From Aestuariivita sp. (GTDB taxonomy: Bacteria > Pseudomonadota > Alphaproteobacteria > Rhodobacterales > Rhodobacteraceae), in contig JAPORY010000078.1 in assembly GCA_026709985.1 (NCBI GenBank), forward strand, positions 44,206 to 108,205: DNA of 64,000 nt, given 5' to 3'. Below the pieces are notes generated by a model, which ran no database searches, was not told where the DNA came from, and was given only the letters and a program-made list of their open reading frames with translations. Made by a program: the position numbers and the translations under genes. Positions 1 through 9,308 of this stretch are shown here, piece after piece (within the stretch, counting starts at the first letter, position 1; each line of letters opens with the position of its first letter).

Positions 1-302
1 CCCGCGAAGAGGCAACGAGTTCAGAACGCGTCTTTATCGACGCAGAGGGTTTTGAAGAGGTCTACTCTGTGGTGCTTAGTCGCTGCTCAATGTGCCACGC
101 CGAGGAGCCGGCGTGGGAAGGGCTTGGTTGGGCGCCGCAGGGGGTGGTACTTGAGACGCCGGTGCAAATCGCTCGTCATGCTCATGCGATCTATCTACAG
201 TCGGCCGCAAGTATTGCGATGCCACCTGCGAATGTGAGTTATATGGAGGATCAAGAGCGCGTGCAGATCGCTGCCTGGTATCAATCAGTTCGCAGTCAAT
301 AA
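1..302 (+). CDS. puuD: Urate hydroxylase PuuD, C-terminal cytochrome c part (partial)
   Basis: The frame is open from base 3 to the stop at 302, so this is the 3' end of a gene that starts before the window. It carries a c-type heme motif (CSMCH) and the following PPANVSYM stretch. Both are typical of the cytochrome c domain at the end of PuuD, a membrane urate oxidase with an N-terminal multi-helix DUF989-type domain. In that family the domain passes electrons from urate oxidation to the respiratory chain, giving 5-hydroxyisourate. The membrane part lies outside the window, so a different cytochrome-tailed membrane protein cannot be fully excluded. mutL follows 108 bases downstream in the same direction. 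Confidence 0.82.
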   Translation, partial: REEATSSERVFIDAEGFEEVYSVVLSRCSMCHAEEPAWEGLGWAPQGVVLETPVQIARHAHAIYLQSAASIAMPPANVSYMEDQERVQIAAWYQSVRSQ

Positions 303-410
303 GAACAGCGGACACTGTGTGCCATCTTTGCGCACTGTTGAATGTTTTGAGTTTTGCATGAAAAAAACCATGAAATCCTCTTCGATATCAGAAGCACTTG
401 GCGGACAGCA

Positions 411-2243
411 ATGAACCAGAGCACTTCAGATATTGTGGGTAAACGTCCCGTTATTCGGCAACTGGACGATGTGGTCGTTAGTCGGATTGCCGCCGGCGAG
501 GTCGTCGAAACGCCGGCTTCGGCCGTTAAAGAACTGGTTGAGAATTCTCTTGATGCCGGCGCAAAACAGATAACGATTGATTTTGCTAATGGCGGCAAAT
601 CTCTCATTCGGGTGTCGGATGATGGCATCGGCATTGAACGCCATGACTTAACGCTCGCTGTTGCTCGCCATGCCACCTCCAAGACGGATGGATCAGACCT
701 GCGACATATTCCGACCTTTGGTTTCCGCGGTGAGGCACTTGCCGCGCTAGCTTCGGCAGGGCGATTGACCATAATCAGTCGGGTTGCTGGTTTTGAAGCG
801 GCGACTCTGCGGGTGTCGGGTGGGCAACTTGAACCCATCAAGCCAGCCGCTTTGCGAAATGGAACCGTGGTGGAGTTGCGCGATTTATTCTATGTTACGC
901 CAGCGCGACTAAAATTTCTGCGGACAGATCGCGCCGAGTCGCAAGCGATTATTGATATCGTCAAGCGGATTGCAATGTCAGAACCTGCAGTCGGCTTTAC
1001 GCTGAACGATACAACGCTCCCGTATAGACGACGCCTATTGCTGAACGTGGCACCCGAGAGGGCAGAATTTGCCGAGGCGATACGGGATCGACTGCTGCAT
1101 GTTATTGGATCGGACTTCGTTGCAAATGCATTGACAGTGGAAGGCCAGCGAGGCGGATATCGCTTATTTGGCCTTGCGGCCCTTCCGACCTATACTCGAG
1201 CGACCTCGATTGCACAGTATCTGTATGTGAATGGCCGGTCTGTCCGTGATCGAACCTTGAGCGGCGCGCTTCGTGGCGCCTACCGCGATCTCATCAAGCA
1301 AGGACGGCACCCATCGGTCGTGCTATTTTATGACTGCGAGCCTGGCCAAGTCGATGTTAACGTGCATCCGACAAAGTCAGAGGTTCGGTTTCGGGATGCG
1401 GCGGCGGCTCGGAGCCTTTTGGTTTCAGCCATCCGAGATACGCTCGCAAAGTCGGGACATCGCTCGTCATCAACCTGTGCCGATGCCGTACTAGGCGCGA
1501 TGCGAACGCCGCCGGTGGGCGCAAAAACCACTGCAATCGGGGCAACGGATGACCTAGGAAATTGCGCACAGCCAATGACCGCCGCTGATGGATTTTCTGG
1601 CTTGAGCGGCGCGTTATCCGGTCAAACACTAAGCGAGGCCGAGTATGTGTCGCCCGCCGAGACAAGCCCACTCGGAGCAGCAAGAGGTCAGATTCACGAA
1701 AACTATATCATTGCGCAAACACAGGACGGTATGGTGATTGTTGATCAGCACGCTGCCCATGAACGATTACTGTATGAAAGGCTAAAGCGACAAATGGCTG
1801 AGACTGGCGCGTCCGCACAAGCCTTGTTGATTCCCGATATCGTTGAAATGAGTGAGAATGATTGCGCACAATTGCTAGCGAATGCAGATGACCTACGGAA
1901 ATTCGGACTGACAATCGAAGACTTTGGCGGCAGTGCTATCGCGGTAAGGGAGACACCATTAATTTTGGGCGAGGTAAACTCGCAAGCAATGCTAAAAGAT
2001 ATTGTCGACGAATTGAACGAACAGGGCGACAGTTTGACGGTTGCCGAGCGGATTGATGCCATTCTTAGTAAGGTGGCTTGCCACGGTTCAATTCGCAGCG
2101 GTCGACGAATGCAAGGTGAAGAGATGAATGCATTATTGCGAGAAATGGAAAACACGCCGCACTCGGGACAATGTAATCATGGGCGACCAACCTATATTGA
2201 ACTCAAATTATCCGACATTGAGAGATTGTTTGGCAGGACATAG
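411..2243 (+). CDS. mutL: DNA mismatch repair protein MutL
   Basis: About 610 residues. The N-terminal GHKL ATPase has the ELVENSLDAGA box (catalytic Glu about 41, Asn about 45), DDGIGI, RHATSKT and GFRGEAL. The C-terminal dimerisation domain carries the metal-dependent nuclease motif DQHAAHE...E from about residue 445, with ACHGSIR and CNHGRP near the end. This is therefore an endonuclease-type MutL, as in bacteria without MutH, which nicks the nascent strand during mismatch repair. The ATG at 411 was chosen over an in-frame start at 354 because the conserved family sequence begins only after it; GGCGGA lies just upstream. Length is normal for the family. Confidence 0.96.
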   Translation: MNQSTSDIVGKRPVIRQLDDVVVSRIAAGEVVETPASAVKELVENSLDAGAKQITIDFANGGKSLIRVSDDGIGIERHDLTLAVARHATSKTDGSDLRHIPTFGFRGEALAALASAGRLTIISRVAGFEAATLRVSGGQLEPIKPAALRNGTVVELRDLFYVTPARLKFLRTDRAESQAIIDIVKRIAMSEPAVGFTLNDTTLPYRRRLLLNVAPERAEFAEAIRDRLLHVIGSDFVANALTVEGQRGGYRLFGLAALPTYTRATSIAQYLYVNGRSVRDRTLSGALRGAYRDLIKQGRHPSVVLFYDCEPGQVDVNVHPTKSEVRFRDAAAARSLLVSAIRDTLAKSGHRSSSTCADAVLGAMRTPPVGAKTTAIGATDDLGNCAQPMTAADGFSGLSGALSGQTLSEAEYVSPAETSPLGAARGQIHENYIIAQTQDGMVIVDQHAAHERLLYERLKRQMAETGASAQALLIPDIVEMSENDCAQLLANADDLRKFGLTIEDFGGSAIAVRETPLILGEVNSQAMLKDIVDELNEQGDSLTVAERIDAILSKVACHGSIRSGRRMQGEEMNALLREMENTPHSGQCNHGRPTYIELKLSDIERLFGRT

Positions 2244-2867
2244 TGGATAGCATCCGCGTCCCTCTGATTTTGATTGATAGCCCGCATCAAGGGATATTCC
2301 CCAATCATACAACGCCGTCAATCATACCAGATATACCGAAGGCCATTGAGGTGTCTATCCGCCTACGCGTACTTTATCACGCCAAGGCGAGCATTGAACG
2401 CCCAGTAGAACCCCCCACGTGCTCCGTTCCTGTCACCAACAAGTGTATTCAACGGGATAACCAAGGGTTGTGGCAACTCTCTTGCGCTGTCAGAAAAGAC
2501 TTGAAAAACGATAACGGATTTTGCGGCTTACGGTTATGTGTTTCTTGCGCAAGGTCAGGGATTTTAAGTCGAGCTATTCGATGTCGACTGGTCGAAAATT
2601 GGATCTTGCTCACGATAAAAAGTCGATCGACGGGCGTTAGATGCGTCGGGGCTGACGAAAATGAGGAATTTTTGGTTTTATTGAACGCTAATTGTTCACA
2701 TCCTTGTGAAAGTGTGGTATGCGAGAGTCAAACAACGGTCGTGGCAAAACCCGCAAACAGGGTTTGTTTGATTGGTTCGGATAATCCTAGCGTATGCGAC
2801 CACGGTAAGAGAGATGATAGGGCGCTAGCGTGAATGCCTGAGTTTGCTTTTGATAGGAGGGCTGGGT
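2244..2867. other. Long intergenic stretch, no convincing gene
   Basis: There are 624 bases between mutL and the GPP34 gene. The longest open frame (2243-2833) has a poor start, no family resemblance and a cysteine-rich, disordered-looking composition, so I do not call it. A 16-base palindrome (2695-2710) lies about 160 bases before the next gene and is listed separately. It may mark a promoter or operator of that gene. Confidence 0.5.
2695..2710. promoter_or_regulatory. Palindrome TTCACA-N4-TGTGAA, possible operator
   Basis: The two 6-base arms are perfect inverted copies separated by TCCT, a spacing common for dimeric helix-turn-helix regulators. It lies upstream of the GPP34 gene at 2868, with no gene on the other side closer than mutL. 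Operator function is inference only; no -35/-10 pair is obvious beside it. Confidence 0.3.
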
Positions 2868-3521
2868 GTGCTAACACTTGCTGAAGAGATTGTTCTGCTA
2901 ACGCTTGATGATGAAGGCGGAAAATTCCTGTACGTACCAGAGCATTCAATGCGTTATGCGCTTTCAGGTGCGGTTTTGATGGAACTCGCCTTTCGAGGTA
3001 AGATTGACGCCGATCCCGATAGCCTCTTTATTCTTGACACCACGTCCACCAACGATGGGATGCTGGACTCTATTTTGAAACAAATAGCGAAAGAAGAAGA
3101 ACGACACGATTGTAGTTACTGGATTCAGTATTTTGGTCGTGAAGCCTACCGGATTCAACAAGTGGCACTTCAGCGGCTCTGTGACGCTGGTATCCTCAGA
3201 GCCGAAGATAAGTCTTTTCTGTGGGTTTTTAAAAGTCGTCGATACCCAATCCGAAACGATTTGGCAGAAAAAGAGGTAAAACAGCGCATTATGGCGCTGC
3301 TCTTTAGCGATGATATTCCTGACCCGCGCGACATTGCCATTATTGGTCTTGCGGAGTCTTGCCGCTTGTTTGAGAGGATGTTTTCTCGCAGTGAGTACGA
3401 GCGTGTTCGAGGTCGCATTGAAGAAATCGGAAGATTAGAACTGATCGGCCAGACAATCTCCAAGGTTGTTCGCGAAATCGAGTTTCAACTTGGGCAGGCG
3501 ACCGCAATCGGTCCGATGTAA
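2868..3521 (+). CDS. GPP34 (GOLPH3/VPS74-like) family protein
   Basis: About 217 residues, with LTLAEEIVLLTLDDEGG at the start and alternating helical segments through the body, the pattern of the GPP34 domain. In eukaryotes the family (GOLPH3, Vps74) binds phosphatidylinositol-4-phosphate at the Golgi. Bacterial members are mostly uncharacterised peripheral proteins. The GTG at 2868 is chosen because AGGAGG at 2855-2860 sits 7 bases before it; an in-frame TTG at 2844 lies upstream of that site. No signal peptide or membrane helix is visible, so the protein should be cytosolic or membrane-associated. Family assignment is good; function is unknown. Confidence 0.8.
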   Translation: MLTLAEEIVLLTLDDEGGKFLYVPEHSMRYALSGAVLMELAFRGKIDADPDSLFILDTTSTNDGMLDSILKQIAKEEERHDCSYWIQYFGREAYRIQQVALQRLCDAGILRAEDKSFLWVFKSRRYPIRNDLAEKEVKQRIMALLFSDDIPDPRDIAIIGLAESCRLFERMFSRSEYERVRGRIEEIGRLELIGQTISKVVREIEFQLGQATAIGPM

Positions 3522-3631
3522 GCCTGATCACATCCCTCCCGATTCATAAGCGCATTAAGTTTGATGAGAATAGCAATGCAATGACATCAGACACAACAAA
3601 CTTACGTCAATTTTATGAGAAGAAAGAACCT

Positions 3632-5014
3632 ATGATCAAAGCAAACGATAAGAATAAATCATTTCGCAGAGTCATTCCTATCCTTTCAATTAGTGCCGCG
3701 CTACTTTTTTTGGGGTTCGTAACGCCAGCACACGCAACTGAGCCCGACGAGATGTCATTCATTCTCAACTCATTTAGCTTCCTCATATGGGGGGTGCTCG
3801 TCATGTGGATGTGCGCCGGGTTCACAATGTTAGAATCGGGCTGTGTACGAACAAAAAATGTCTCGGTGATTTGCCTTAAGAATATCGGCCTGTTTTCGAT
3901 TGCGAGCTTGGCGTATTACACCGTTGGCTACAATGTTATGTACGTTGACGTCGAGGCTGGCGGGTTTTTTGGCTCCTTCAAATTGTTCTATGGTTCAAAT
4001 GAAGCCGAACTTGCCTTGATTGAGGGATTGACGGAAGACACCGCTGCCGTTGTCGAGGGTGGCTATTCGACGATGTCAGATTGGTTTTTCCAAATGGTTT
4101 TCGTCGCAACGACGGCCTCAATTATTTCTGGCACTCTCGCGGAGCGCGTGCGCTTGGCGCCGTTCTTTGTGTTTGTCGCTGGCTTAACAGCGTTCATTTA
4201 TCCGACGGTCGGTGCTTGGCACTGGGGCGGGGGTTGGCTGGCTGAAATGGGCTTCCAAGACTTTGCCGGATCAACGATTGTGCACTCTACTGGCGGCTGG
4301 GCAGCGCTCGCTGGTGCAATCTTACTTGGTGCACGTGGTGGACGCTTCCAAGCCGACGGAACGGTCAGGTCAATGCCCCCCTCAAATGTGCCAATCGTTA
4401 CCCTTGGTGTCTTTATTCTATGGATGGGTTGGTTCGGCTTCAATGGTGGCTCGCAACTCGCTTTGAGTTCAGCCCTTGATTTAGTTGCGATCAGCAACAT
4501 TCTGGCCAATACCAACATCGCAGCGGCGGCGGGCGTCATTATGTCGCTGATTGTCTCCCGCCCCTTGCTCGGAAGAATCGATTTGATGGCGACCCTAAAC
4601 GGGGCAATTGCAGGATTGGTTGCGATCACCGCTGGTCCCGATATTGTTAACCATCAGTGGGCAATTTTCATCGGAGCAATAGGGGGGCTGATTTCAGTTC
4701 TGGGAATCAAACTCCTTGAAGTCAGCAAAATCGACGATGTTGTCGGAGCGATTCCGGCACACTTGTTTGCCGGCGTCTGGGGTACCCTAGCGGTTTGCAT
4801 CGCAGCAGGGGGCGACATCATTGTGCAAGCCATCGGTATCGCTGCAATCGGGGTATTCGTATTCGGGACATCAATCATCCTATGGTTTGTGATCGACAAA
4901 CTCATCGGACTAAGAGTTTCGCCGCAAGCCGAGGCACTGGGCCAAGATGTCACGGAGCTAGGGATCGAAGCTTATCCTGAGTTTGTCGCCGTACCAGAGG
5001 ATATTGACATCTAA
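3632..5014 (+). CDS. amt: Ammonium transporter (Amt family)
   Basis: About 460 residues. A signal peptide ends at THE motif AHA before TEPDE, and about eleven membrane segments follow. Amt hallmarks include MLESG near the first helix, GTLAERVR, and GAWHWGGGW with the following STGGW. The family forms trimers that conduct NH4+/NH3 through a pore lined by two histidines. ATG at 3632 has GAGAAGAAAG just upstream; the longer frame from 3581 would put a hydrophilic extension before the signal peptide. glnE starts 31 bases downstream. No glnK (PII) gene accompanies it, although amt is usually paired with glnK. Confidence 0.94.
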   Translation: MIKANDKNKSFRRVIPILSISAALLFLGFVTPAHATEPDEMSFILNSFSFLIWGVLVMWMCAGFTMLESGCVRTKNVSVICLKNIGLFSIASLAYYTVGYNVMYVDVEAGGFFGSFKLFYGSNEAELALIEGLTEDTAAVVEGGYSTMSDWFFQMVFVATTASIISGTLAERVRLAPFFVFVAGLTAFIYPTVGAWHWGGGWLAEMGFQDFAGSTIVHSTGGWAALAGAILLGARGGRFQADGTVRSMPPSNVPIVTLGVFILWMGWFGFNGGSQLALSSALDLVAISNILANTNIAAAAGVIMSLIVSRPLLGRIDLMATLNGAIAGLVAITAGPDIVNHQWAIFIGAIGGLISVLGIKLLEVSKIDDVVGAIPAHLFAGVWGTLAVCIAAGGDIIVQAIGIAAIGVFVFGTSIILWFVIDKLIGLRVSPQAEALGQDVTELGIEAYPEFVAVPEDIDI

Positions 5015-5045
5015 ACGAGGACCGTAATCTTTCGGAGGGTAGACG

Positions 5046-7895
5046 ATGGGAAGGAGTTTATGTAACAGTATTTCTCGCCATCCGATCCCCTTCGATTCTG
5101 ATCAAGCGGTCAATGCTTGCTCTGATCTGCCGTCAGAACTGGCAGCTGACGCCATTGCCGATCTCTTGCGGGGAACGGCAGGGTCAAGCCCGTTCCTTGC
5201 CAAGTTGATATCGGCTCACTCTGAGTGGCTTATCAAAGTCTGTCAAACCCCCTCTGACGCTGTCATTAATGATCTGCTTGCAGACGTTAACCAGCATGTT
5301 GAGGGCGCCGACTGGTCCGACTTACTATCGCACTTGCGGCGGGCAAGAGCCCGAGCGGCCCTATTTATCGCACTCTGCGATCTCGGCGGAGCTTGGGAGT
5401 TCGTTGACATTACAGGTCGATTATCCGACTTGGCTGACGGATTGACGTCAGCAGCATTGCGCTGGATCGTTGCTAAAGAAATTCGACGCGGCAAACTTCC
5501 TGGGGTTGATGAGTCAGACCTCGACACGGCGGCAGGCCTGTTTATCATCGCGATGGGCAAAATGGGAGCACAGGAACTCAATTATTCGTCCGACATTGAT
5601 CTCATATGTTTGTTCGACCAAGATAAATTTGAAGCCACTGCTCGCGGTGACGCTCGCGCTCGGTTCATTCATGTCATTCGAACACTGGTTAAGGCATTAT
5701 CCGATTGGACAGCGGATGGATATGTATTTCGAACCGACTTGCGCTTGCGTCCGACCCCGTCAACGACTCCGGTCTGCATGGCTATGGCTGCGGCCGAAAA
5801 TTATTACGCCTCAATTGGCCGCACGTGGGAACGAGCAGCGCACATAAAGGCGCGAACCGCCGCCGGTGACCTACAGGCCGGTCGTCGGTATTTGAAAAAC
5901 CTAGCGCCGTTCATTTGGCGCGAACCGTTAGACTTTCCGGCCATCGAAGATATTGAGGAGATACTGCGAAAGATTCGTGTGAAGAAGGGACATTTTTCGT
6001 TGGCGGCTATTCCGGGCTGCGACATCAAGCTCAACCCCGGTGGCATCCGAGAAATCGAACTTTTTGTGCAGACCCGTCAACTCATAACGGCGGGGCGCTT
6101 GCCGAGCCTTCGCGAGCCGACAACGCTTGGTGCTCTCGCGGCGCTTCGAGATGAAGGAATCATCACCACAACGATGTGCTCATCGCTATCAGAGATTTAC
6201 GTCGCCCACCGAACGATTGAGCATCGATTACAAATGATTGATGATAAGCAAACGCAAACAATTCCCAAAGACGAAAATGCGAGAAGCCGTGTTGCCGCCC
6301 TAGACGGGTACGGTGATCGAGAGGTGTGGGAAAATGAGATTGCGCAACGACTTGCGGCGGTGAATCAAAATACGCAGGAGTTCTTTGATGCTAGCGCTCG
6401 TGTCCCGACAGAAAGGGAGAAATTTGTTCTTGATCAGCCGACATTGTCGGCCTTAGGCTTTGAAAATCCAGAGACGGTACTGCAGATAATCCGTCGTTGG
6501 CGGGACGGCAGCGTCGCGGCCATGGCATCCGAAAATGTGCAACGACTTTACGAGTCGATTGAGGCGGATATTATAAAATTGTTGGCGAAGGCGGACGCAG
6601 CAGACGCCGCAGTTGATGCCTTTGATCGATTTCTCAGTGATTTAACTAACGGACGACATGTCTTTTCGTTACTGAAGGCAAACCGACACTTGATTGACGA
6701 CGTCATTGAAATCCTCGTAACGGCTCCGAGGCTCGTCAATCTCTTGGGGCGCTGGCCGCAAACTCTAGATGCTCATCTTGACGAAGCCTTTTTTCAGCAA
6801 TTTCCATCGCAGGAATGGCTCGCAGCAGATCTGCATATTCGAATCGGTGAGACTGGGCATTATGAACGGATTTTAGAAATCGTGAGAATTTGGGCCCGAG
6901 AACTCCGATTTCGTGTCTCGGTTCATGTTCTGAAGGGCCTGCTTGATGAAGTCAGTGCGGGACAGGCCTTTACTGCAATTGCGGAAGCAACTCTTGAGGC
7001 GTTGACCCCAATCGTTATCACAGAATTTACCAAACGTTACGGTCAATCGCTAGGGCGAGGGATCGGTATTGTCGGCATGGGTAAACTCGGTACCCGCGAG
7101 ATGACGGCGCGTTCGGATCTTGATCTAATTGTGATTTATGATGATCGTCACTGTGCTGATGAAGAAGAACGGCGCTCTGCAGCGGGATATTTTGGGCGGC
7201 TGACGCGGAATTTGATCACAGCTTTTACTGCAGATACGGCAAAAGGGCGGTTGTACAATGTCGACTTGCGTCGGCGGCCTTCAGGGAATCGTGGGCCGAT
7301 CGCGGTTTCATTAACGACATTTGAAGATCATCAAATAAAGCAAGCTGGAGTTTGGGAGCATCTTGCATTGATGCGCGGTCGTGTTGTATTTGGTGAGCGC
7401 GAACTGCGTCAGGAGATTGAACAGATCATTGATCAGGCTTTGTCAAGCCGACAACAAGACGAGCAAGTGATGTCGGAAGCTCGCACTCTGCGCGAACTCA
7501 GAATTGCGACCCATGAAGAGGCGAGTCCGAACCCGTGGTTGCTCATGTCGAACACCGGCGGACTGCGGGAGATTGATTTTCTCGCCCAGACCAACGGGCT
7601 CTATCGGGGAGTGGGTTTTGGCTGTTCAGCCCGAGAAATTTTGCCAAAGATTGCCGGGACAAAACGGCTGAGTTCAGAAGATATTGATCATTTAGAACGG
7701 GCGATCGCGATTCAAACACGTCTGCAACAGATTGATTGCGTCGCACGCGAAAACGATTACAATAACAGTAACGAGCGACTGCGTCGCGTTATGGCGTTGG
7801 CGACGGGAGAAGAAGATTATGACATGCTCTCCAAAACCCTTAAAACTGTGCAAGCAAAAGTTGCGGGGATCTGTAGTACCGCTTTTTTCCCTTGA
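5046..7895 (+). CDS. glnE: Bifunctional glutamine synthetase adenylyltransferase/deadenylylase
   Basis: 949 residues, the normal length for GlnE. It has two nucleotidyltransferase domains. The first contains GMGKMGAQELNYSSDIDL around residues 170-190 (deadenylylating half). The second contains GMGKLGTREMTARSDLDL around 675-695 (adenylylating half). Each is followed by the usual helical linker. The enzyme adds or removes AMP on glutamine synthetase in response to PII and glutamine. ATG at 5046 has GGAGGG 6-12 bases upstream. Its tight spacing behind amt suggests one transcript joining ammonium uptake with control of ammonium assimilation. Confidence 0.96.
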   Translation: MGRSLCNSISRHPIPFDSDQAVNACSDLPSELAADAIADLLRGTAGSSPFLAKLISAHSEWLIKVCQTPSDAVINDLLADVNQHVEGADWSDLLSHLRRARARAALFIALCDLGGAWEFVDITGRLSDLADGLTSAALRWIVAKEIRRGKLPGVDESDLDTAAGLFIIAMGKMGAQELNYSSDIDLICLFDQDKFEATARGDARARFIHVIRTLVKALSDWTADGYVFRTDLRLRPTPSTTPVCMAMAAAENYYASIGRTWERAAHIKARTAAGDLQAGRRYLKNLAPFIWREPLDFPAIEDIEEILRKIRVKKGHFSLAAIPGCDIKLNPGGIREIELFVQTRQLITAGRLPSLREPTTLGALAALRDEGIITTTMCSSLSEIYVAHRTIEHRLQMIDDKQTQTIPKDENARSRVAALDGYGDREVWENEIAQRLAAVNQNTQEFFDASARVPTEREKFVLDQPTLSALGFENPETVLQIIRRWRDGSVAAMASENVQRLYESIEADIIKLLAKADAADAAVDAFDRFLSDLTNGRHVFSLLKANRHLIDDVIEILVTAPRLVNLLGRWPQTLDAHLDEAFFQQFPSQEWLAADLHIRIGETGHYERILEIVRIWARELRFRVSVHVLKGLLDEVSAGQAFTAIAEATLEALTPIVITEFTKRYGQSLGRGIGIVGMGKLGTREMTARSDLDLIVIYDDRHCADEEERRSAAGYFGRLTRNLITAFTADTAKGRLYNVDLRRRPSGNRGPIAVSLTTFEDHQIKQAGVWEHLALMRGRVVFGERELRQEIEQIIDQALSSRQQDEQVMSEARTLRELRIATHEEASPNPWLLMSNTGGLREIDFLAQTNGLYRGVGFGCSAREILPKIAGTKRLSSEDIDHLERAIAIQTRLQQIDCVARENDYNNSNERLRRVMALATGEEDYDMLSKTLKTVQAKVAGICSTAFFP

Positions 7896-8153
7896 GTGCC
7901 GGTAGCGTCGCAGCTAGCGGCAATAACGTAGGCAGTTCGCTTATGATTGGAACAAATCGGTTTCTACGCTTGCAAAAGGAGCATCTCGAAAGCTTTGCAA
8001 GCGAGTCGCAGAGACCGATAAACGCGTTTTTGCGGTTGACGGTCACGACGGAATAGAGCAACAGAGGGCAGCAAGGGGTGTCCTGTCCACGCCTGATATC
8101 GCTCAAGTGAGCCCTGTAACCCATTGGATGAACATTAGGAAAGACGACTCGCG

Positions 8154-8492
8154 ATGGAATTGAGAGTTTCGAAACATAATGCCGTAACAATTGCTGAGGT
8201 TGACGGTCGCATTGATGGCATGACCGCCAAGGAATTTGAAGAAAAGATGGCAGAGGCGATACCCGAAGGGGGTGGGCCGATGGTGTGCGACCTGTCGCAC
8301 GTATCCTACGTCAGTAGCGCGGGATTGCGCGCTATTCTTGTAATTGCCAAGCGATTCTCGAAAGATGGAAATTTTTTCTCTGTGTGCGGACATAGCGGCC
8401 CAGTAGCGGAAGTTTTACGAATCTCGGGATTCGAGAAAATCATCCCAATGCACGAAAGTCGCGCTGACGCCGTGGAAAAAGCCGAAGGCTAA
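8154..8492 (+). CDS. STAS-domain anti-sigma factor antagonist (RsbV/SpoIIAA-like)
   Basis: 112 residues forming a single STAS domain. The phospho-acceptor region YVSSAGLRAIL (serine about 57-58) is the conserved site that RsbW-type kinases phosphorylate and RsbU-type PP2C phosphatases dephosphorylate. AGGAAAG lies upstream of the ATG. The gene is followed 14 bases later by an RsbW-like kinase, with a second, fused RsbW-like domain and an RsbU-like phosphatase further on, so the parts of a partner-switching circuit are together. The final target of the switch (a sigma factor or another effector) is not evident in the window. Confidence 0.9.
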   Translation: MELRVSKHNAVTIAEVDGRIDGMTAKEFEEKMAEAIPEGGGPMVCDLSHVSYVSSAGLRAILVIAKRFSKDGNFFSVCGHSGPVAEVLRISGFEKIIPMHESRADAVEKAEG

Positions 8493-8506
8493 TTGGAGCT
8501 GGCTCC

Positions 8507-8941
8507 ATGGTGGACATGGCAAAAAAGCGGCAATTAGAACTCCCCGCTAAAGCCGAGAATTTAGAAAAAATTTTTGACTGGATTGAGGCATCATGTGCCG
8601 CATATGATCCGGCCAAACAGTTTATGTTTGGCATGCAGCTTGTCGTGGAAGAGCTCTTTCTCAATGTGCTGAACCATTCAGCAGAAACGGCCAGTGCGGA
8701 CGGTCGGGTCAGTCTTACCTTTAGCCCACAACCGAACGGAATCATGTTGGTATTTTCTGACGATGGCTCACCATTCGATCCCCTATCAGAGGCGCCGGAG
8801 CCAGATACAGATGCGGCAATTGAAGACCGAAAGATTGGTGGGCTGGGGCTCAAGCTAGTGCGCGAAATCCCTAGTCAATTATCCTACAATCGCACCGATT
8901 GGGGTAATCAATTGACCCTGATATTTAATGAGGGAGAATAA
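8507..8941 (+). CDS. RsbW-like serine kinase / anti-sigma factor (HATPase_c)
   Basis: 144 residues with the GHKL fold: the N-box in VVEELFLNVLNH, the G1 box SDDGSPFDP and the G2 box GGLGLKLVRE are all intact. An active ATP-dependent kinase for the STAS protein encoded just upstream is therefore likely. ATG at 8507 is supported by GGAG at 8495-8498, 8 bases upstream; a second in-frame ATG at 8516 is possible. Its closest relative in the window is the N-terminal domain of the gene at 9309, which shares VVEELFLN and APEPD, so the two probably arose by duplication. Confidence 0.9.
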   Translation: MVDMAKKRQLELPAKAENLEKIFDWIEASCAAYDPAKQFMFGMQLVVEELFLNVLNHSAETASADGRVSLTFSPQPNGIMLVFSDDGSPFDPLSEAPEPDTDAAIEDRKIGGLGLKLVREIPSQLSYNRTDWGNQLTLIFNEGE

Positions 8942-8977
8942 CCGGCAATTGAGAAAATTGGCCTCGGTTCCTTTTCT
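8942..8977 (+). terminator. Possible imperfect stem-loop terminator
   Basis: CCGGCAATT at 8942-8950 pairs, with two bulges, with AATTGGCCTCGG at 8956-8967. A T-rich tract TTCCTTTTCT follows. The stem is weak. It could end or attenuate the STAS-RsbW transcript before the 331-base gap to the fusion gene. Confidence 0.35.
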
Positions 8978-9308
8978 AGTCACGAAGTCTTGATGGTACC
9001 GATAGCAGTACTGTTCAAGTCGAGATGCGGTTTTAACGATCTTACGGTTCTTGTCAAAATCGCTGCAAGGATGAAAGCGTGATCGGTACCGAATTGGGCG
9101 AACCGGTCGAAAAATGTGTGAGAAATGAGAAGGCTGCAGAGAAGCTTACAGTTGGTGCAACGACAAACAGTCAGAACTACAGCAGTGCCTAAGACGATAA
9201 AGGAAAGCGTGCGCAACGGGACAAGATTGCGTTTTACGCCGAAGTATCAATTTGTCCTACAAGGTAGGCCGTGCAATCGTTATTCCGTATCGCCATAGAG
9301 GGAAGATT
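8978..9308. other. Gap before the fusion gene, no gene seen
   Basis: About 330 bases with no family-like frame on either strand. The fusion gene's ribosome site (AGAGGGAAG) is at its 3' edge. A separate promoter for the fusion gene may lie here, but I see no clear -35/-10 pair. Confidence 0.4.

Noticed and set aside
296..841. 181-codon minus-strand frame inside mutL
   Set aside because: Antisense shadow of the well-supported mutL frame; it ends with the mutL N-terminal domain on the other strand.
2243..2833. 196-codon open frame after mutL
   Set aside because: Starts on the last base of mutL, has no ribosome site, is rich in Cys and disorder-type residues and matches no family.
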